DNA of 64,000 bases from Rhodanobacter sp. MP7CTX1 (GCF_014205795.1 NZ_JACHCN010000004.1:199028-263027), one strand, 5' to 3'. Shown: positions 54,110 through 63,880, counted from the stretch's first letter. A program made the numbers and translations. The notes: a model not told the origin generated them from the sequence alone.

Positions 54110-54207
54110 GACTGCGTCCTCGAATTTTCCCCATCCTGCCGTCCTAATGTGACAACAGGCCGACCATCCGATACGTCAGTGATGTCAGCTTCGACGACGT
54201 CGCCGTT

Positions 54208-54822
54208 TCAGACTTTCATATGCAGAAACGACGCCACGCCGGCCATGAACATCTGCACCGACAGTGCGATCAGCAACATGCCCATCACACGTTCAAGTGC
54301 AGTCAGCACGCTTTCGCCGAGCCAGCGGAAAAGGTAAGTGGCACTCAGCAAGATGACCGAGGTCGCGAGCCAAGCCAGCAACAGCGCGGTCACCCAGTCG
54401 GCGGTGCGCCCGGGGGGCTGGGTGTTGGTGAGCAATAGCAGTGCCGCCATCGCGGACGGGCCCGCCACACCGGGGATCGCCATTGGCACGATGAAGGGTT
54501 CGCCTTCGCCCGGCTTGCCGAAGATGCCGCCACCGTCGACGGGTGGAAACACCATGCGGATGCCGATCAGGAACAGCACGATGCCGCCAGCGATGCTGAT
54601 CGAATCCGGCTTCAGTTGCAGCAGCTGGAGAATGTGCTGACCGCCAAACAGGAACACCAGCAACACACCGAGCGCGATCAACAGCTCACGCACCATGACC
54701 CAGCGCCTGCGCTTGGGTGGCACGTGCTTCAGCAGGCTAAGGAAGAATGGGATGTTGCCCAACGGGTCCATGATCAGGAATAACGTGATTCCCGCGGACA
54801 ACGTGGTCATCTGCGTATCCAT
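54208..54822 (-). CDS. MarC family membrane protein
   Basis: A 204-residue protein with six predicted membrane helices. The start GITLFLIMDPLGNIPFFLSLLKHVPPKRRRWVMVRE is that of MarC/YhgN (UPF0056), and IVPMAIPGVAGPSAMAALLLL is the second conserved repeat. The family is widespread, its transport role is unclear, and it is no longer thought to confer antibiotic resistance. GGGAG precedes ATG 54822. Neighbouring genes on both sides are on the same strand, but gaps are about 90 bases, so separate transcripts are possible. Confidence 0.92.
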   Translation of the reverse strand: MDTQMTTLSAGITLFLIMDPLGNIPFFLSLLKHVPPKRRRWVMVRELLIALGVLLVFLFGGQHILQLLQLKPDSISIAGGIVLFLIGIRMVFPPVDGGGIFGKPGEGEPFIVPMAIPGVAGPSAMAALLLLTNTQPPGRTADWVTALLLAWLATSVILLSATYLFRWLGESVLTALERVMGMLLIALSVQMFMAGVASFLHMKV

Positions 54823-54909
54823 CTCAACTCCCTTCTTGCGAGACCATCATGGCATCAGCACGCCGATGCCCTCATTCAGCACAGCATCGGCGACGCCGCG
54901 GCGTCCCCT

Positions 54910-55677
54910 TCAGTCGACACGCAGATCCAGCACCCCGCCGCGCGCCGCAGCAGCCTGCGCGCTGAGCAGATAAATGATGGCAGCAGCCGTGGCATCCGGC
55001 GACGGTCGCTGCATGATGTCTTCACCAAAGTATGCCTGTCGCCGCAACGCCGTTCGCATCGGTGCCGGCAGCACCGCATGTGTACGCAGCGGGCCAGTGT
55101 CCGTTTCCTCATGCAGGATCGCAACGAACCGCTCCAGCGCCGCTTTCGAAACACCGTACCCACCCCAGTGCGCACGCTGCAGCAGCTCGGGATTGTCCAG
55201 CACGAACACCACGGCGCTATCGCTCGCCTGGGTCAATAGCGGCATGCAGGCCTGGGTCAGCGCGAAAGGCGCGGACACGTTTACATGCAGCGCGCGCAGC
55301 CAGTCGTCGGGCTTGTGCATGGCGATCGGGGTCAGCCCGGTGAAACTGGCCGCTGCGTGCACGATGCCATCCAGACGGCCGAAATCGCGTTCCAGCCCTT
55401 CCGCCAGAGCGGTGTATTCCTTCGGCGTGGCCACTTCCATATCCAGCGGATGGATCACCGGCTCGGGCAATCCCTCAGCGACCATCGCGTCGAACAATTG
55501 CTCCAGCTGGCGTTTGCGTTTGCCGGTGATCACGACGGTGGCGCCAGCGCGAGACGCCGCACGCGCCACCGCACCGCCGAGGCCGCCATAGGCGCCCGTC
55601 ACCAGTACGACGCGGTCGGCCAGGGTATCGGCGGCGGGTTCCCAGCCGGCGGACAATCGAAAGGTGGGCAGCGCCAT
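54910..55677 (-). CDS. short-chain dehydrogenase/reductase (YciK-like)
   Basis: A 255-residue SDR protein. The cofactor motif VVLVTGAYGGLGGAVARAASRAGATVVITGK is near 23 to 53, the active-site region VFVLDNPELLQRAHWGGYGVSKAALERFV carries Tyr and Lys of YxxxK, and GIVHAAASFTGLTPI is the NAG-type strand. The pattern fits E. coli YciK-like oxidoreductases of unknown substrate. The usual Ser before YGVSK is replaced in part, so activity should not be assumed. The ATG at 55677 overlaps the glutaredoxin stop (TGATG), so it is coupled to grxD upstream. Confidence 0.87.
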   Translation of the reverse strand: MALPTFRLSAGWEPAADTLADRVVLVTGAYGGLGGAVARAASRAGATVVITGKRKRQLEQLFDAMVAEGLPEPVIHPLDMEVATPKEYTALAEGLERDFGRLDGIVHAAASFTGLTPIAMHKPDDWLRALHVNVSAPFALTQACMPLLTQASDSAVVFVLDNPELLQRAHWGGYGVSKAALERFVAILHEETDTGPLRTHAVLPAPMRTALRRQAYFGEDIMQRPSPDATAAAIIYLLSAQAAAARGGVLDLRVD

Positions 55678-56015
55678 CAATGCGCTATCCCCGCCACGTC
55701 GCTGGCCATGCGGGTCAGCTCACCGGCGGATTTCAGATCCTCGATGATGTCGCAGCCGCCGATCAGTTCACCCTGGATGAACAGCTGCGGAAAGGTCGGC
55801 CAGTTCGCGAAATGCGGCAAAGCGGCGCGCACCTGCGGCTCGGCCAGCACATTCACGGCATGGAATTCGGCACCCGCTTCCGTCAGCGCCTGCGCGGCGC
55901 GGCTGGAAAAGCCGCACATCGGAAACTCTGGCGTGCCTTTCATGAAAAGCACGATGGGATGCTCGGCCAGGATTGCCCTGATTCGCTCGTTGATGTCCAT
56001 AGTTCGGTGATTCAT
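55677..56015 (-). CDS. grxD: monothiol glutaredoxin Grx4-type
   Basis: A 112-residue protein with the CGFS active site (Cys34 in [15 protein letters not shown]), the family start [21 protein letters not shown] and the glutathione-binding [33 protein letters not shown] glutaredoxins carry or deliver Fe-S clusters with BolA proteins in the cytoplasm. ATG 56015 and the in-frame ATG at 56000 are both possible. It is divergent from sodB (about 97 bases), which links it to oxidative and iron stress. It is coupled to the SDR gene downstream. Confidence 0.94.
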   Translation of the reverse strand: MNHRTMDINERIRAILAEHPIVLFMKGTPEFPMCGFSSRAAQALTEAGAEFHAVNVLAEPQVRAALPHFANWPTFPQLFIQGELIGGCDIIEDLKSAGELTRMASDVAGIAH

Positions 56016-56112
56016 CTTTACAATGCAGATAGACCGATATTGTATCAGTCACCCGTCGGCTGCCGTCCGCTGCGCCGACACGCATCCCCCAGCCACCGCT
56101 AAGGAGCCACTC

Positions 56113-56691
56113 ATGGCGATCGAACTTCCTCCGCTTCCTTACGAAAAAAACGCACTGGAGCCGCATATTTCCGCTGAAACGCTGGAGTATCACTACGGCA
56201 AGCACCACCAAGCCTATGTGACCAACCTCAACAAGTTGATCGAAGGCACCGAATTCCAGAATGCCGCGTTGGAAGACATCATCAAGAAGTCCTCCGGCGG
56301 CGTGTTCAACAACGCAGCCCAGGTGTGGAACCACACGTTCTACTGGAACTCGATGAGTCCCAAGGGCGGCGGCGCACCCAGCGGCAAGCTCGCCGACGCG
56401 ATCAGCAAGGCATTCGGCTCGTTCGACAAGTTCAAGGAAGAGTTCAGCAAGTCGGCCGCCGGCAATTTCGGCTCGGGCTGGACCTGGCTGGTGCAGCGTC
56501 CGGACGGTTCGCTCGGCATCGTCAATACATCGAATGCCGCGACCCCGATCACCGGTAGCGACAAACCGCTGTTCACCACCGATGTGTGGGAGCACGCCTA
56601 TTACATCGACTACCGCAACGCCCGCCCGAAGTATGTGGAAGCGTTCTGGAACCTGGTGAACTGGGAGTTCGCGGCAGGCAATCTGGCCTGA
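56113..56691 (+). CDS. sodB: iron superoxide dismutase
   Basis: A 192-residue cytoplasmic enzyme that dismutates superoxide. The metal ligands are His27 ([13 protein letters not shown]), His in [10 protein letters not shown], and Asp and His in [15 protein letters not shown]. The residues QVWNHTFYW and GSGWTWL favour the iron type over manganese. Length is typical (E. coli SodB 193). AAGGAG precedes ATG 56113. It is followed by a 33-base-arm inverted repeat and is convergent with purK, so the repeat may end both transcripts. Confidence 0.96.
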   Translation: MAIELPPLPYEKNALEPHISAETLEYHYGKHHQAYVTNLNKLIEGTEFQNAALEDIIKKSSGGVFNNAAQVWNHTFYWNSMSPKGGGAPSGKLADAISKAFGSFDKFKEEFSKSAAGNFGSGWTWLVQRPDGSLGIVNTSNAATPITGSDKPLFTTDVWEHAYYIDYRNARPKYVEAFWNLVNWEFAAGNLA

Positions 56692-56733
56692 CCGAGGCTC
56701 GCGCCGCAACAGCAACACCATAACCTCTCACCC

Positions 56734-56834
56734 AGCTCGTCATTCCGGCGCAGGCCGGAACCCAGCAGCCTCTAGTTCTCATGCAATGAGAGCTAAAGGG
56801 CGCTGGGTTCCGGCCTGCGCCGGAATGACGAGCT
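56734..56834. repeat. perfect inverted repeat, 33-base arms
   Basis: The arm at 56734-56766 (AGCTCGTCATTCCGGCGCAG and on to CCAGC) and its exact complement at 56802-56834 flank a 35-base loop that carries a smaller TCTCAT/ATGAGA stem. It shares the core GTCATTCC-GCG-AGGC-GGAACCCAG with 23591-23686. It lies between the convergent sodB and purK genes. Confidence 0.9.
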
Positions 56835-56885
56835 AAAGAGCGCGCTCGACGAGCGCGGCAGGGAACACCCTCCGCGAAGCAAGCG

Positions 56886-58040
56886 TCAGGTGAGCGCCTG
56901 AAGCGCAGGCTCGGCCTGCTCTTCACGGCCGAGCGCCTTGGCCACTTCGGCCAGCCGTGCAGCTATGGTGGCGGCGTCGGGCGCACACAGCGTCGCGTGT
57001 CCCACCTTGCGCCCGGACCGCGCCTGCTTGCCGTAGTCGTGCCAGTGCGCATCGACCGTGCGCAGCACCGGTGCGGCATCGGGCAGCTCGCCGATCCAGT
57101 TGAACATCACCGACACACCGCGCGCGCCGGTGTCGCCCAGCGGCATGCCCAGCACGGCACGCACGTGGTTTTCGAACTGGCTGGTATGTGCGCCTTCGAT
57201 GGTCCAGTGACCGGAGTTGTGCACCCGCGGCGCCATCTCGTTGCCCAGCAGTTCACCGTCTTTGACGAATAGCTCCAGCGCAAACACACCCACGTAGTTC
57301 AGCCGTTCGGCCAGCGTGCGCGCCAATGCGGTGGCGCGCTGCTGCAACTGATCGATATCCAGTGCTGGCGCCAGGCTCAGCGCGAGCACGCCATCGGTAT
57401 GCCAGTTGCGGGTCAGCGGCCAGGTGCGGAAATCGCCGTCGCGACCACGAACCGCGATCACCGACAGCTCGCGGTCAAATGGCACGAACGCTTCGAGGAT
57501 CAGCCCATGCGCCACTGCCTGGGCCCCGAGTGCCGCCCACGCGGCATCGGCGTCGGCCATGCTCTTGAGCCGGAACTGACCCTTGCCGTCGTAACCGAGC
57601 CGGCGGGTCTTGAGAATCGACGGCGCGCCAATCGCAGCCAGCGCGCGATCCAGCTCCTCGCGCGTATCCACTGCCATGAACTCGGGCGTCTGCAGATTGC
57701 ACTCGCGGAACAGGGTTTTCTCGGCCAGCCGATCCTGCGCCACCGCCAGCGCCTGCGGCTCCGGAAACACCGAAACCCGTTCGGCCAGCCAGCGCGCGGT
57801 TTCGGCCGGCACGTTCTCGAAGTCGAAGGTGACTACATCGACTTGTGCGGCAAATGCTTCCAGCGCAGCGTAATCAGTCCAGTCCGCCACGACCAACTGG
57901 GTGACCTGCCCTGCGCAGGCATCCGCGGAACTGTCCACCACCAGGGTCTTGACGCCCAGCGGCGCAGCAGCCAGCGCCAGCATGCGCGCCAGCTGACCGC
58001 CCCCAAGAATGCCAAGCATGGGCTGCCGGCGCTGACTCAC
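56886..58040 (-). CDS. purK: N5-carboxyaminoimidazole ribonucleotide synthase
   Basis: A 384-residue ATP-grasp enzyme that carboxylates AIR with bicarbonate in purine synthesis. The start [28 protein letters not shown] is diagnostic. Further motifs are [34 protein letters not shown] and [36 protein letters not shown] at 58040 with AGGACC is the likely start and overlaps the purE stop. ATG 58019 gives the shorter canonical N-terminus. It forms an operon with purE. Confidence 0.95.
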   Translation of the reverse strand: MSQRRQPMLGILGGGQLARMLALAAAPLGVKTLVVDSSADACAGQVTQLVVADWTDYAALEAFAAQVDVVTFDFENVPAETARWLAERVSVFPEPQALAVAQDRLAEKTLFRECNLQTPEFMAVDTREELDRALAAIGAPSILKTRRLGYDGKGQFRLKSMADADAAWAALGAQAVAHGLILEAFVPFDRELSVIAVRGRDGDFRTWPLTRNWHTDGVLALSLAPALDIDQLQQRATALARTLAERLNYVGVFALELFVKDGELLGNEMAPRVHNSGHWTIEGAHTSQFENHVRAVLGMPLGDTGARGVSVMFNWIGELPDAAPVLRTVDAHWHDYGKQARSGRKVGHATLCAPDAATIAARLAEVAKALGREEQAEPALQALT

Positions 58041-58540
58041 TGACGCGGGTCCTGCTGCTCGAGCACGGCCTGCGTCTGCCTGGCCCGCCAGGCATCCAGC
58101 GCCGCCGCCAGTGCCGGGTCGTGCAACGCCAGCACCGCCGTGGCCAGTAGACCGGCATTCACCGCACCGGCCCGGCCGATCGCCAGCGTGCCCACCGGAA
58201 TGCCCGCCGGCATCTGCGCGATCGACAGCAGCGAATCCATGCCATTGAGTGCCTTCGACTGCACCGGCACGCCGAGTACCGGCAAGCGGGTCTTGGCCGC
58301 CAGCATGCCCGGCAGATGCGCGGCCCCGCCGGCGCCGGCGATGACCACCTGGATGCCGCGCGCGAGCGCTTCCTCGGCATAGCGAAACAGCAGGTCCGGC
58401 GTGCGATGTGCGGAAACGACCCTTACTTCGTGGGCCACGCCCAGCTCAGTCAAAACGTTGGCCGCATGCTGCATGGTTTCCCAATCCGAACGCGAACCCA
58501 TCACTACGCCAACGCGCGGCGGCCTGGTTGTTTCTGACAT
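58037..58540 (-). CDS. purE: N5-carboxyaminoimidazole ribonucleotide mutase
   Basis: A 167-residue protein that converts N5-CAIR to CAIR, the step after PurK. It begins [45 protein letters not shown], and the middle [52 protein letters not shown] is typical. The ATG at 58540 is the best start. An upstream TTG is also in frame. It overlaps purK by four bases (GTGA). The gene pair is divergent from a Trm112-like gene. Confidence 0.96.
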   Translation of the reverse strand: MSETTRPPRVGVVMGSRSDWETMQHAANVLTELGVAHEVRVVSAHRTPDLLFRYAEEALARGIQVVIAGAGGAAHLPGMLAAKTRLPVLGVPVQSKALNGMDSLLSIAQMPAGIPVGTLAIGRAGAVNAGLLATAVLALHDPALAAALDAWRARQTQAVLEQQDPRQ

Positions 58541-58603
58541 GGCTGGGCCATCCAAAAACCGCTATTGTACGAGCTTTCCAAGCCCCGGCACCAACTGAGC
58601 CCC

Positions 58604-58876
58604 ATGGACAAGCGCCTACTCGACATCCTGTGCTGCCCGGTCAGCAAAACGCCGGTACGGCCCCTGAGCAAGCATGAACTCGACGCTCTGAATGGCGCCA
58701 TCGCCGCGGGCAAGGTCAATTCAGTCGCTGGCGTGGCCGTAACCGAGCGCATCACCGAAGCCTTGATCACCACCGACCGCAAGGTCATCTATCGGGTCGA
58801 GGACGGCATCCCGGTCATGCTGCCCGAGGAAGGCATCGGCACCGTGCAGCTGACAGACTTTCCAGCCGCGGCATAA
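58604..58876 (+). CDS. Trm112 family protein
   Basis: A 90-residue protein that starts DKRLLDILCCPVSKTPVRPLSKHELDALN and ends RVEDGIPVMLPEEGI, the pattern of bacterial Trm112/YcaR proteins. These partner tRNA and protein methyltransferases in eukaryotes, while bacterial members are little studied. It is longer than E. coli YcaR (60) because of a linker of about 30 residues (GAIAAGKVNSVAGVAVTERIT). Only one clear Cys pair is visible, so zinc binding is doubtful. It is divergent from purE. Confidence 0.85.
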   Translation: MDKRLLDILCCPVSKTPVRPLSKHELDALNGAIAAGKVNSVAGVAVTERITEALITTDRKVIYRVEDGIPVMLPEEGIGTVQLTDFPAAA

Positions 58877-58879
58877 GGC

Positions 58880-58896
58880 GGGCCGGAAATCGGCCC
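58880..58896 (+). terminator. short hairpin after the Trm112 gene
   Basis: GGGCCG, a 5-base loop and CGGCCC form a 6-base-pair stem 3 bases after the stop, followed by CAATTT. The U-run is short, so this is a weak candidate terminator. Confidence 0.4.
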
Positions 58897-59001
58897 CAAT
58901 TTAGCGGCCGAGCATGACACGGACACCCACTTTGGCTTATCGTGGAGGCCTGCGCGGCCGATTCGGTTCTGCTGCGCATGCAACACTTCAGGGGTGTGGC
59001 G

Positions 59002-61278
59002 ATGAACGAAGCCAGTGATTCATCCAGGGTAGTCAATTTGACTCAGCGGCTCGATCCCGCCAGCGAGCGCGTTGGCGAGTTGCTGAGCGCCGTGCGCGGC
59101 ATCGCCAATCGGCGGCTGCAGCAGTGGATCGGCAACATGTTCGAGCATGTGGACGATGCGCTGTTCGACCTGGCCGAGAAGGCCGAAAACAATGCTGCCC
59201 AGATGCACTATTTCGATGGCATGCGCGAAGTGCGCAAACGCCGTCCGGCGGTCGAGCGCAATTTTCTTTCGGCCATCAGCCGTGACCTGGGTGAGTTGAC
59301 CCATCCTTCGCAGCAACCAACCGTGTCGGCGCCACTGACGTCCGGCACCGTCGAGCTGTCGCTGGTTGCCGACAACGATCTGGAAGAATCGTTGGCGATC
59401 ACCAGCATGATCGGCAAGAACGAGCAGCGGTTGTCGCGTGATCTGTTTGCCGTCAACCAGCGGCTGTCGGTGATCTGCGGCGGCTACAAGATCGACGACG
59501 CCAACAATCCCGTGGCACCGGCGATTCTGTCGCAGGCTTTTCGCCAGGTGCTGCACGAGCTCAGCGCGGACATGCGGGTCAAGCTGATCATCTACAAATT
59601 GTTTGATCGCTACGTGCTGTCTTCGCTGGAAGAGCTCTATCTGGAAATCAACGTCGAACTGGTGCGCGCCGGCGTGCTGCCGCAACTGCGGCACGAGGTA
59701 CTGCGCGGTGGTCACAGCGCGCAGGCCGCCGTCGACGCCGTCCAGGCGGCCGTCTCGTCCTCCATGGTCGCGGATGATGTGGGCGAGATACCGAGCGATG
59801 TGCTGCAGACCTTGAACGCATTGTTCAACGCGCGCCGTGGCCACGTCGGTGTCGACGTCGGCATGAGCGCGATGCCGACCGGCCCGCTGCCCTCGGCCAA
59901 CGAATTGCTCGGTGCACTGAGCGTGCTGCAGAGCCAGATCACCAGTACCGGCCCGCTGCTGCATGCCAGGGCTGGCGATGCTGCCGCCCTGAGCCACGAA
60001 GTGATGCAGCTGAAGGGTCAACTGCTGACCCAGATCGGCGCACTGCGCGGCGAGCGGCCCAGTCATGTCGCCACGATCGACGAGGACACCATCGATCTGG
60101 TCGGCATGCTGTTCGAATTCATCCTGGAAGACCGCAACCTGCCCGTCGAGATGCAGGTGCTGCTGGCCCGGCTGCAGATTCCCTACCTCAAGGCGGCGAT
60201 CCTTGACCGCAAGCTGTTCGCGCATCGCCAGCATCCGGCCCGCCGGTTGCTGGACGGCCTGGCAGACCAGGCCAAGAGCTGGTCGGAGGAATCCGACCGT
60301 GACCATCGCCTGTTTGAAAAGGTGAAGTCGATCGTCGAGCAATTGCTGCACGATTTCGACGATGACATGAGCATCTTCGACCGCCTGCTGGTTGATTTGC
60401 AGCAGTTTCAGGACGTCAACAAGCGGCGCTCCGAACTGGCCGAGCAGCGCGTGGCCGAATCCACTCGCGGCCGCGAGAAGCTCGAGCAGGCGCGCCGCCG
60501 CGCGGCCCGCGAAATCATCGATCGCATCGGTGATCAGAAACTGCCGCCGCTGGTGCATGGCGTGCTCGCGCGGGCATGGGCCAACCATCTGGTGTTGACC
60601 TTGCTGCGCCAGGGTGAGGCATCGCCCGAATTCAAGAGCGCGCTGCGCTTCATCGACGATTTTATTGCGAGCACCCGTCCCGCACTGACCCCGGAAAGCC
60701 GGCAAACGCTGCGTCAGATGTTGCCCGGCATTGAACGCTCGTTGCGCCTGGGCCTGGCCAATGTGGCGTTTCAGGAAAGCGATATCGAACGCCTGCTGGC
60801 CCAATTTCATACCTACTATCGGCAACAGTTGGGCGAGACGGTGGAAGACGCCGAGCCGCCTGCCTCGGTTGAAGACGAGGCGATCCTGGCGATCCCCGAC
60901 AGCATTCAGCCGGTGGTCGACCGCGACGCCGAGCTGGACGAAGAGCAGGATAGAGACGCCGTTGTCGTAGCGCCAGACAGCCCTGAATGGCAACAGGTCC
61001 AGGCACTGCAGCCGGGCACCTGGCTGGAATTCAGCCTCATCGACGAACCCATGACACGCGCGAAACTGTCGTGGATCAGCCCGATGAGTGGCCGCTACCT
61101 GTTCGTCAATCGGCGCGGCCTGAAAGTGGCCGATTACGCGCCGCAGGAACTCGCCGTGCTGCTGGCCGACGGGCATGCGCTGGTGCTCGCCGCCAACGCA
61201 TTGTTTGATCGCGCCATGACCGCAATTGTCGGTCGACTTAGCCAGCCCGATGCTGCGCAAACCACAGGCACCGAATGA
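59002..61278 (+). CDS. DUF1631 family protein
   Basis: A protein of about 758 residues, almost entirely helical with no membrane segment. The pattern of DUF1631 is clear: LLSAVRGIANRRLQQWIGNMFEHVDDALFDLAEKAENNAAQMHYFDGMREVRKRR at the start, LVGMLFEFILEDRNLPVEMQVLLARLQIPYLKAAILDRKLF in the middle and TWLEFSLIDEPMTRAKLSWISPMSGRYLFVNRRGLKV near the end, a PilZ-like part. Its function is unknown, though some annotate it as thymidine phosphorylase by mistake. AGGGG precedes ATG 59002. The stop overlaps nadC by four bases, so the genes are coupled. Confidence 0.88.
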   Translation: MNEASDSSRVVNLTQRLDPASERVGELLSAVRGIANRRLQQWIGNMFEHVDDALFDLAEKAENNAAQMHYFDGMREVRKRRPAVERNFLSAISRDLGELTHPSQQPTVSAPLTSGTVELSLVADNDLEESLAITSMIGKNEQRLSRDLFAVNQRLSVICGGYKIDDANNPVAPAILSQAFRQVLHELSADMRVKLIIYKLFDRYVLSSLEELYLEINVELVRAGVLPQLRHEVLRGGHSAQAAVDAVQAAVSSSMVADDVGEIPSDVLQTLNALFNARRGHVGVDVGMSAMPTGPLPSANELLGALSVLQSQITSTGPLLHARAGDAAALSHEVMQLKGQLLTQIGALRGERPSHVATIDEDTIDLVGMLFEFILEDRNLPVEMQVLLARLQIPYLKAAILDRKLFAHRQHPARRLLDGLADQAKSWSEESDRDHRLFEKVKSIVEQLLHDFDDDMSIFDRLLVDLQQFQDVNKRRSELAEQRVAESTRGREKLEQARRRAAREIIDRIGDQKLPPLVHGVLARAWANHLVLTLLRQGEASPEFKSALRFIDDFIASTRPALTPESRQTLRQMLPGIERSLRLGLANVAFQESDIERLLAQFHTYYRQQLGETVEDAEPPASVEDEAILAIPDSIQPVVDRDAELDEEQDRDAVVVAPDSPEWQQVQALQPGTWLEFSLIDEPMTRAKLSWISPMSGRYLFVNRRGLKVADYAPQELAVLLADGHALVLAANALFDRAMTAIVGRLSQPDAAQTTGTE

Positions 61279-62132
61279 GTTCCAAGCTAGCGTTTGAGTT
61301 ACCGACTGCCACCCAGATTGCCGCCGACGTCGAACGCGTCTTTGCCGAAGATCTGGGTCCCGGCGATGCCACTGCCGAGCTATTGCCCGCTGAAGCACAT
61401 GCCGATGCCCAGCTGACCTGTCGCGAGTCTGCGGTCATTGCCGGCACGGCGTGGTTTGACGCCTGCTTTCGTCGACTGGATCCCTCAGTGCGGATCGATT
61501 GGCAGGTCAGCGACGGCCAACGTGTCACGCCTGGCTCGGTCATCTGCAACTTGTCCGGCCATGCCCGTTCGCTGGTCAGCGCCGAACGCTCGGCATTGAA
61601 CTTCCTGCAGCTATTGTCCGGCACCGCCACGATCACCGCCGACTATGTCGCCGCCGTCGCCGGCACCGCCACGCGCATTCTGGATACCCGAAAGACCGTG
61701 CCCGGCTTGCGGCTGGCGCAAAAATACGCGGTGCTCTGCGGCGGTGGGCACAATCACCGCATTGGCCTGTACGACGCGATTCTGGTGAAGGAAAACCACA
61801 TCATCGCGGCCGGCAGTATCGCGGCCGCAGCACAGGCTGCACGGCGGCTGCACCCGAAGCTGCTGCTGGAAGTCGAAGTGGAAAACCTCGACGAGCTGGC
61901 ACAGGCACTGGATGCTGGCGTGGACCGCATCATGCTGGACAATTTCAGCCTGCCGCTGATGATCGAAGCGGTGCAGCAGACCGCAGGGCGCGTGCCACTG
62001 GAAGTATCCGGCAATGTCACTCTTGACACGATTGGCGAGTTTGCCCGCACCGGAGTGGATTTCATCTCGGTCGGCGCTCTCACCAAGCACGTCCGGGCGG
62101 TCGATCTGTCGCTACGGTTGCGGGTCGTCTGA
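61275..62132 (+). CDS. nadC: nicotinate-nucleotide pyrophosphorylase (carboxylating)
   Basis: A 285-residue enzyme that joins quinolinate and PRPP to form nicotinate mononucleotide, CO2 and PPi in NAD synthesis. It has the family motifs FAEDLGPGDATAELL, LNFLQLLSGTATITADYV, ILDTRKTVPGLRLAQKYAVLCGGGHNHRIGLYDAILVKENHI, LEVEVENLDELAQALDAGVDRIMLDNFS and LEVSGNVTLDTIGEFARTGVDFISVGALTKHV. It is coupled to the DUF1631 gene by an ATGA overlap. No nadA or nadB lies in the window. Confidence 0.96.
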   Translation: MSSKLAFELPTATQIAADVERVFAEDLGPGDATAELLPAEAHADAQLTCRESAVIAGTAWFDACFRRLDPSVRIDWQVSDGQRVTPGSVICNLSGHARSLVSAERSALNFLQLLSGTATITADYVAAVAGTATRILDTRKTVPGLRLAQKYAVLCGGGHNHRIGLYDAILVKENHIIAAGSIAAAAQAARRLHPKLLLEVEVENLDELAQALDAGVDRIMLDNFSLPLMIEAVQQTAGRVPLEVSGNVTLDTIGEFARTGVDFISVGALTKHVRAVDLSLRLRVV

Positions 62133-62194
62133 CCGACCCTGCCAGGGTCTGCGCGTAACTTGCGCGCGACCCTCGGCGCCCACACACTGTGGGA

Positions 62195-62605
62195 ATGAGC
62201 GACCTTTCCAATCTGCTGCTGTTGCTACTGCTGGGCGTCGTCGTCGCGCTGTGGCTGAAGCTCAGCGCTGCCCGCGAACGGGCGATCAAGGAAGCACGGC
62301 AGCAATGCCAGCAGCATGGGTTGCAGTTGCTGGATGAAACCGTCGGCCTGCGCAGCGTGCGCCTGCGCCGCGTGAATGGACTGCGCCTGATCGAACGCGG
62401 TTATGGCTTCGAGGTAAGCATCGATGGCGACGACCGCGAACCGGGGCGCCTGTGGATGATTGGCAACGCACTTACCGGCCTGAGCCTGCCGACCATCGAG
62501 TTGGTGCCGCACGAATCGATCGTCAGATCAACCGCTGCCCCCACGCCCGGCAGCAATGTGGTGCCGCTGCGCCCGCGCGGCCGCATGGACGATCGCCTGC
62601 ACTGA
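62195..62605 (+). CDS. DUF3301 family membrane-anchored protein
   Basis: A 136-residue protein with an N-terminal helix (about 4 to 22, LSNLLLLLLLGVVVALWLKLSAARERA) and a soluble domain with ACxxxxLQLLDxTVxLxxxRLRR-like pattern, here CQQHGLQLLDETVGLRSVRLRRVNGLRLIERGYGFEVSIDGDDREPGRLWMIGNAL, characteristic of DUF3301. The function is unknown. GTG two codons earlier (62189) is an alternative start. The terminal 25 residues are low in complexity and basic. A long inverted repeat follows the stop. Confidence 0.83.
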   Translation: MSDLSNLLLLLLLGVVVALWLKLSAARERAIKEARQQCQQHGLQLLDETVGLRSVRLRRVNGLRLIERGYGFEVSIDGDDREPGRLWMIGNALTGLSLPTIELVPHESIVRSTAAPTPGSNVVPLRPRGRMDDRLH

Positions 62606-62626
62606 ACGCGCAGTAGCAACGCATCA

Positions 62627-62716
62627 CGTAGGTTGGGGTGAGCGAAGCGATGCCCAACAGGTACCGAGGGCATCCCGCAGACACGTTGGGCATCGCTTCG
62701 CTCACCCCAACCTACG
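62627..62716. repeat. perfect inverted repeat, 32-base arms
   Basis: CGTAGGTTGGGGTGAGCGAA onward to CCCAAC at 62627-62658 is the exact complement of 62685-62716, with a 26-base loop. The GTAGGTTGGGGTGAGCGAAGC core is a different family from the other repeats in this window. It lies between the convergent DUF3301 and sspB genes and may act as a terminator for both. Confidence 0.9.
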
Positions 62717-62802
62717 CGCCCCCCCCTGCCGGGCAGTGATGTCCCCAAAAAAACGTTCGCGCTCAGAGCCCACCGCGGACTGGATCCAGGGGTGGCTCCT
62801 AC

Positions 62803-63255
62803 CTACTTCACCACGCGCAGATGCGGCGCGCCGCGCTTGGGCTTGTCACCACCCTCTGCGGCACCAGGTGCTGGCGGCGCATCATCGGGCTCAGGAACGG
62901 ATGGCGGTGGATTATCGCCGCCCTCGTCGGCCGGAAACATCATGCCCTGCCCGTTTTCCTGTGCGTAGAGCGCCAGCACGGCCTGCACCGGAATATGGAT
63001 CGCCTGGCTGACGCCGGAGAAGCGCGCCTGGAAGCTGATCCATTCGTTGCCCAGATCCAGATTCGACACTGCGCGCATGGCGAGGTTGAGCACGACCTGC
63101 CCGTTCTTGATGACCTGTGGGGGCACCCGCACGCCCGCGAAGCCGGCATCGACCAGCACATACGGGGTCAGGTTGTTGTCACTGATCCAGTCGTAGATCG
63201 CCCGCAACAGGTACGGACGATTCGAGTTCATTGGCACGGTTTCATTCTTGCTCAT
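62803..63255 (-). CDS. sspB: ClpXP adaptor SspB
   Basis: A 150-residue adaptor that delivers ssrA-tagged and other substrates to ClpXP. The start MNSNRPYLLRAIYDWISDNNLTPYVLVDA and the strands GQVVLNLAMRAVSNLDLGNEWISFQARFSGV match SspB. A Pro-rich flexible linker (about 105 to 140) leads to the C-terminal ClpX-binding tail HLRVVK. It follows sspA with a 14-base overlap, as in many proteobacteria. ATG at 63255 is used. The inner ATG MNSNRP is also possible. Confidence 0.94.
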   Translation of the reverse strand: MSKNETVPMNSNRPYLLRAIYDWISDNNLTPYVLVDAGFAGVRVPPQVIKNGQVVLNLAMRAVSNLDLGNEWISFQARFSGVSQAIHIPVQAVLALYAQENGQGMMFPADEGGDNPPPSVPEPDDAPPAPGAAEGGDKPKRGAPHLRVVK

Positions 63256-63880
63256 GGAGTTGCCGCATCGCCCTTTCCTGATCGGTCATGCTGCGCGCAA
63301 AACCCTGACTGTGGAACAAACGCTCGCCATAATCGATGATCGACTTGCCTTCGCGGCCAAGATCGACCTGCAGCCAGGGCAATCGCCAGATCACGGGTGC
63401 GACCAGACAATCAACCAGGCTCATTTCTGCGTTTAGAAAAAATTTTGAGGCCTTGAACAGCGGCAACGCGGCCAGCAGGTGCTCGCGCAAGCGCTTGCGT
63501 GCAACATCCGCCGGACGGCCACCCGCCCGAATGATATCAACTTCGCTCAGCCAGTCCTTTTCGATCCGCACCGCGGCGACCCGCAATCGCGCGCGCGACA
63601 GCGGGTCGATCGGCATCAATGGTGGGTGTGGGTAGCGCTCGTCGATGTATTCGCAGACCACCGACGCGTCGAACAGCGTGAGGTCACGATCGACCAGGGT
63701 CGGCACCGTGGCGTACGGATTGAGGTCGATCAGGTCCTCCGGCGGCTTGGCCGGATCCACCAGTACACGTTCGTAACTGACCCCCTTGGCGGCCAGCACC
63801 AACCGAGCGCGATGACACTGGATGTCGTCGGCCGTGGTGTACAGCGTAAGTACGGTACGCGAGCGAGCGCTTTGGACCAT
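63242..63880 (-). CDS. sspA: stringent starvation protein A
   Basis: A 212-residue glutathione transferase-fold protein that binds RNA polymerase under starvation and acid stress in E. coli. It has the pattern VLTLYTTADDIQCHRARLVLAAKGVSYERVLVDPAKPPEDLIDLNPYATVPTLVDRDLTLFDASVVCEYIDERYPHPPLMP, in which the GST Cys/Ser is replaced, plus a C-terminal helical domain. GAGGAA precedes ATG 63880. sspB overlaps its end, and petC is upstream on the same strand. Confidence 0.94.
   Translation of the reverse strand: MVQSARSRTVLTLYTTADDIQCHRARLVLAAKGVSYERVLVDPAKPPEDLIDLNPYATVPTLVDRDLTLFDASVVCEYIDERYPHPPLMPIDPLSRARLRVAAVRIEKDWLSEVDIIRAGGRPADVARKRLREHLLAALPLFKASKFFLNAEMSLVDCLVAPVIWRLPWLQVDLGREGKSIIDYGERLFHSQGFARSMTDQERAMRQLHEQE

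Noticed and set aside
59020..61398. A 792-codon open frame on the minus strand
   Set aside because: It is antisense to the DUF1631 gene and has a Gln/His/Arg-rich translation typical of shadow frames.
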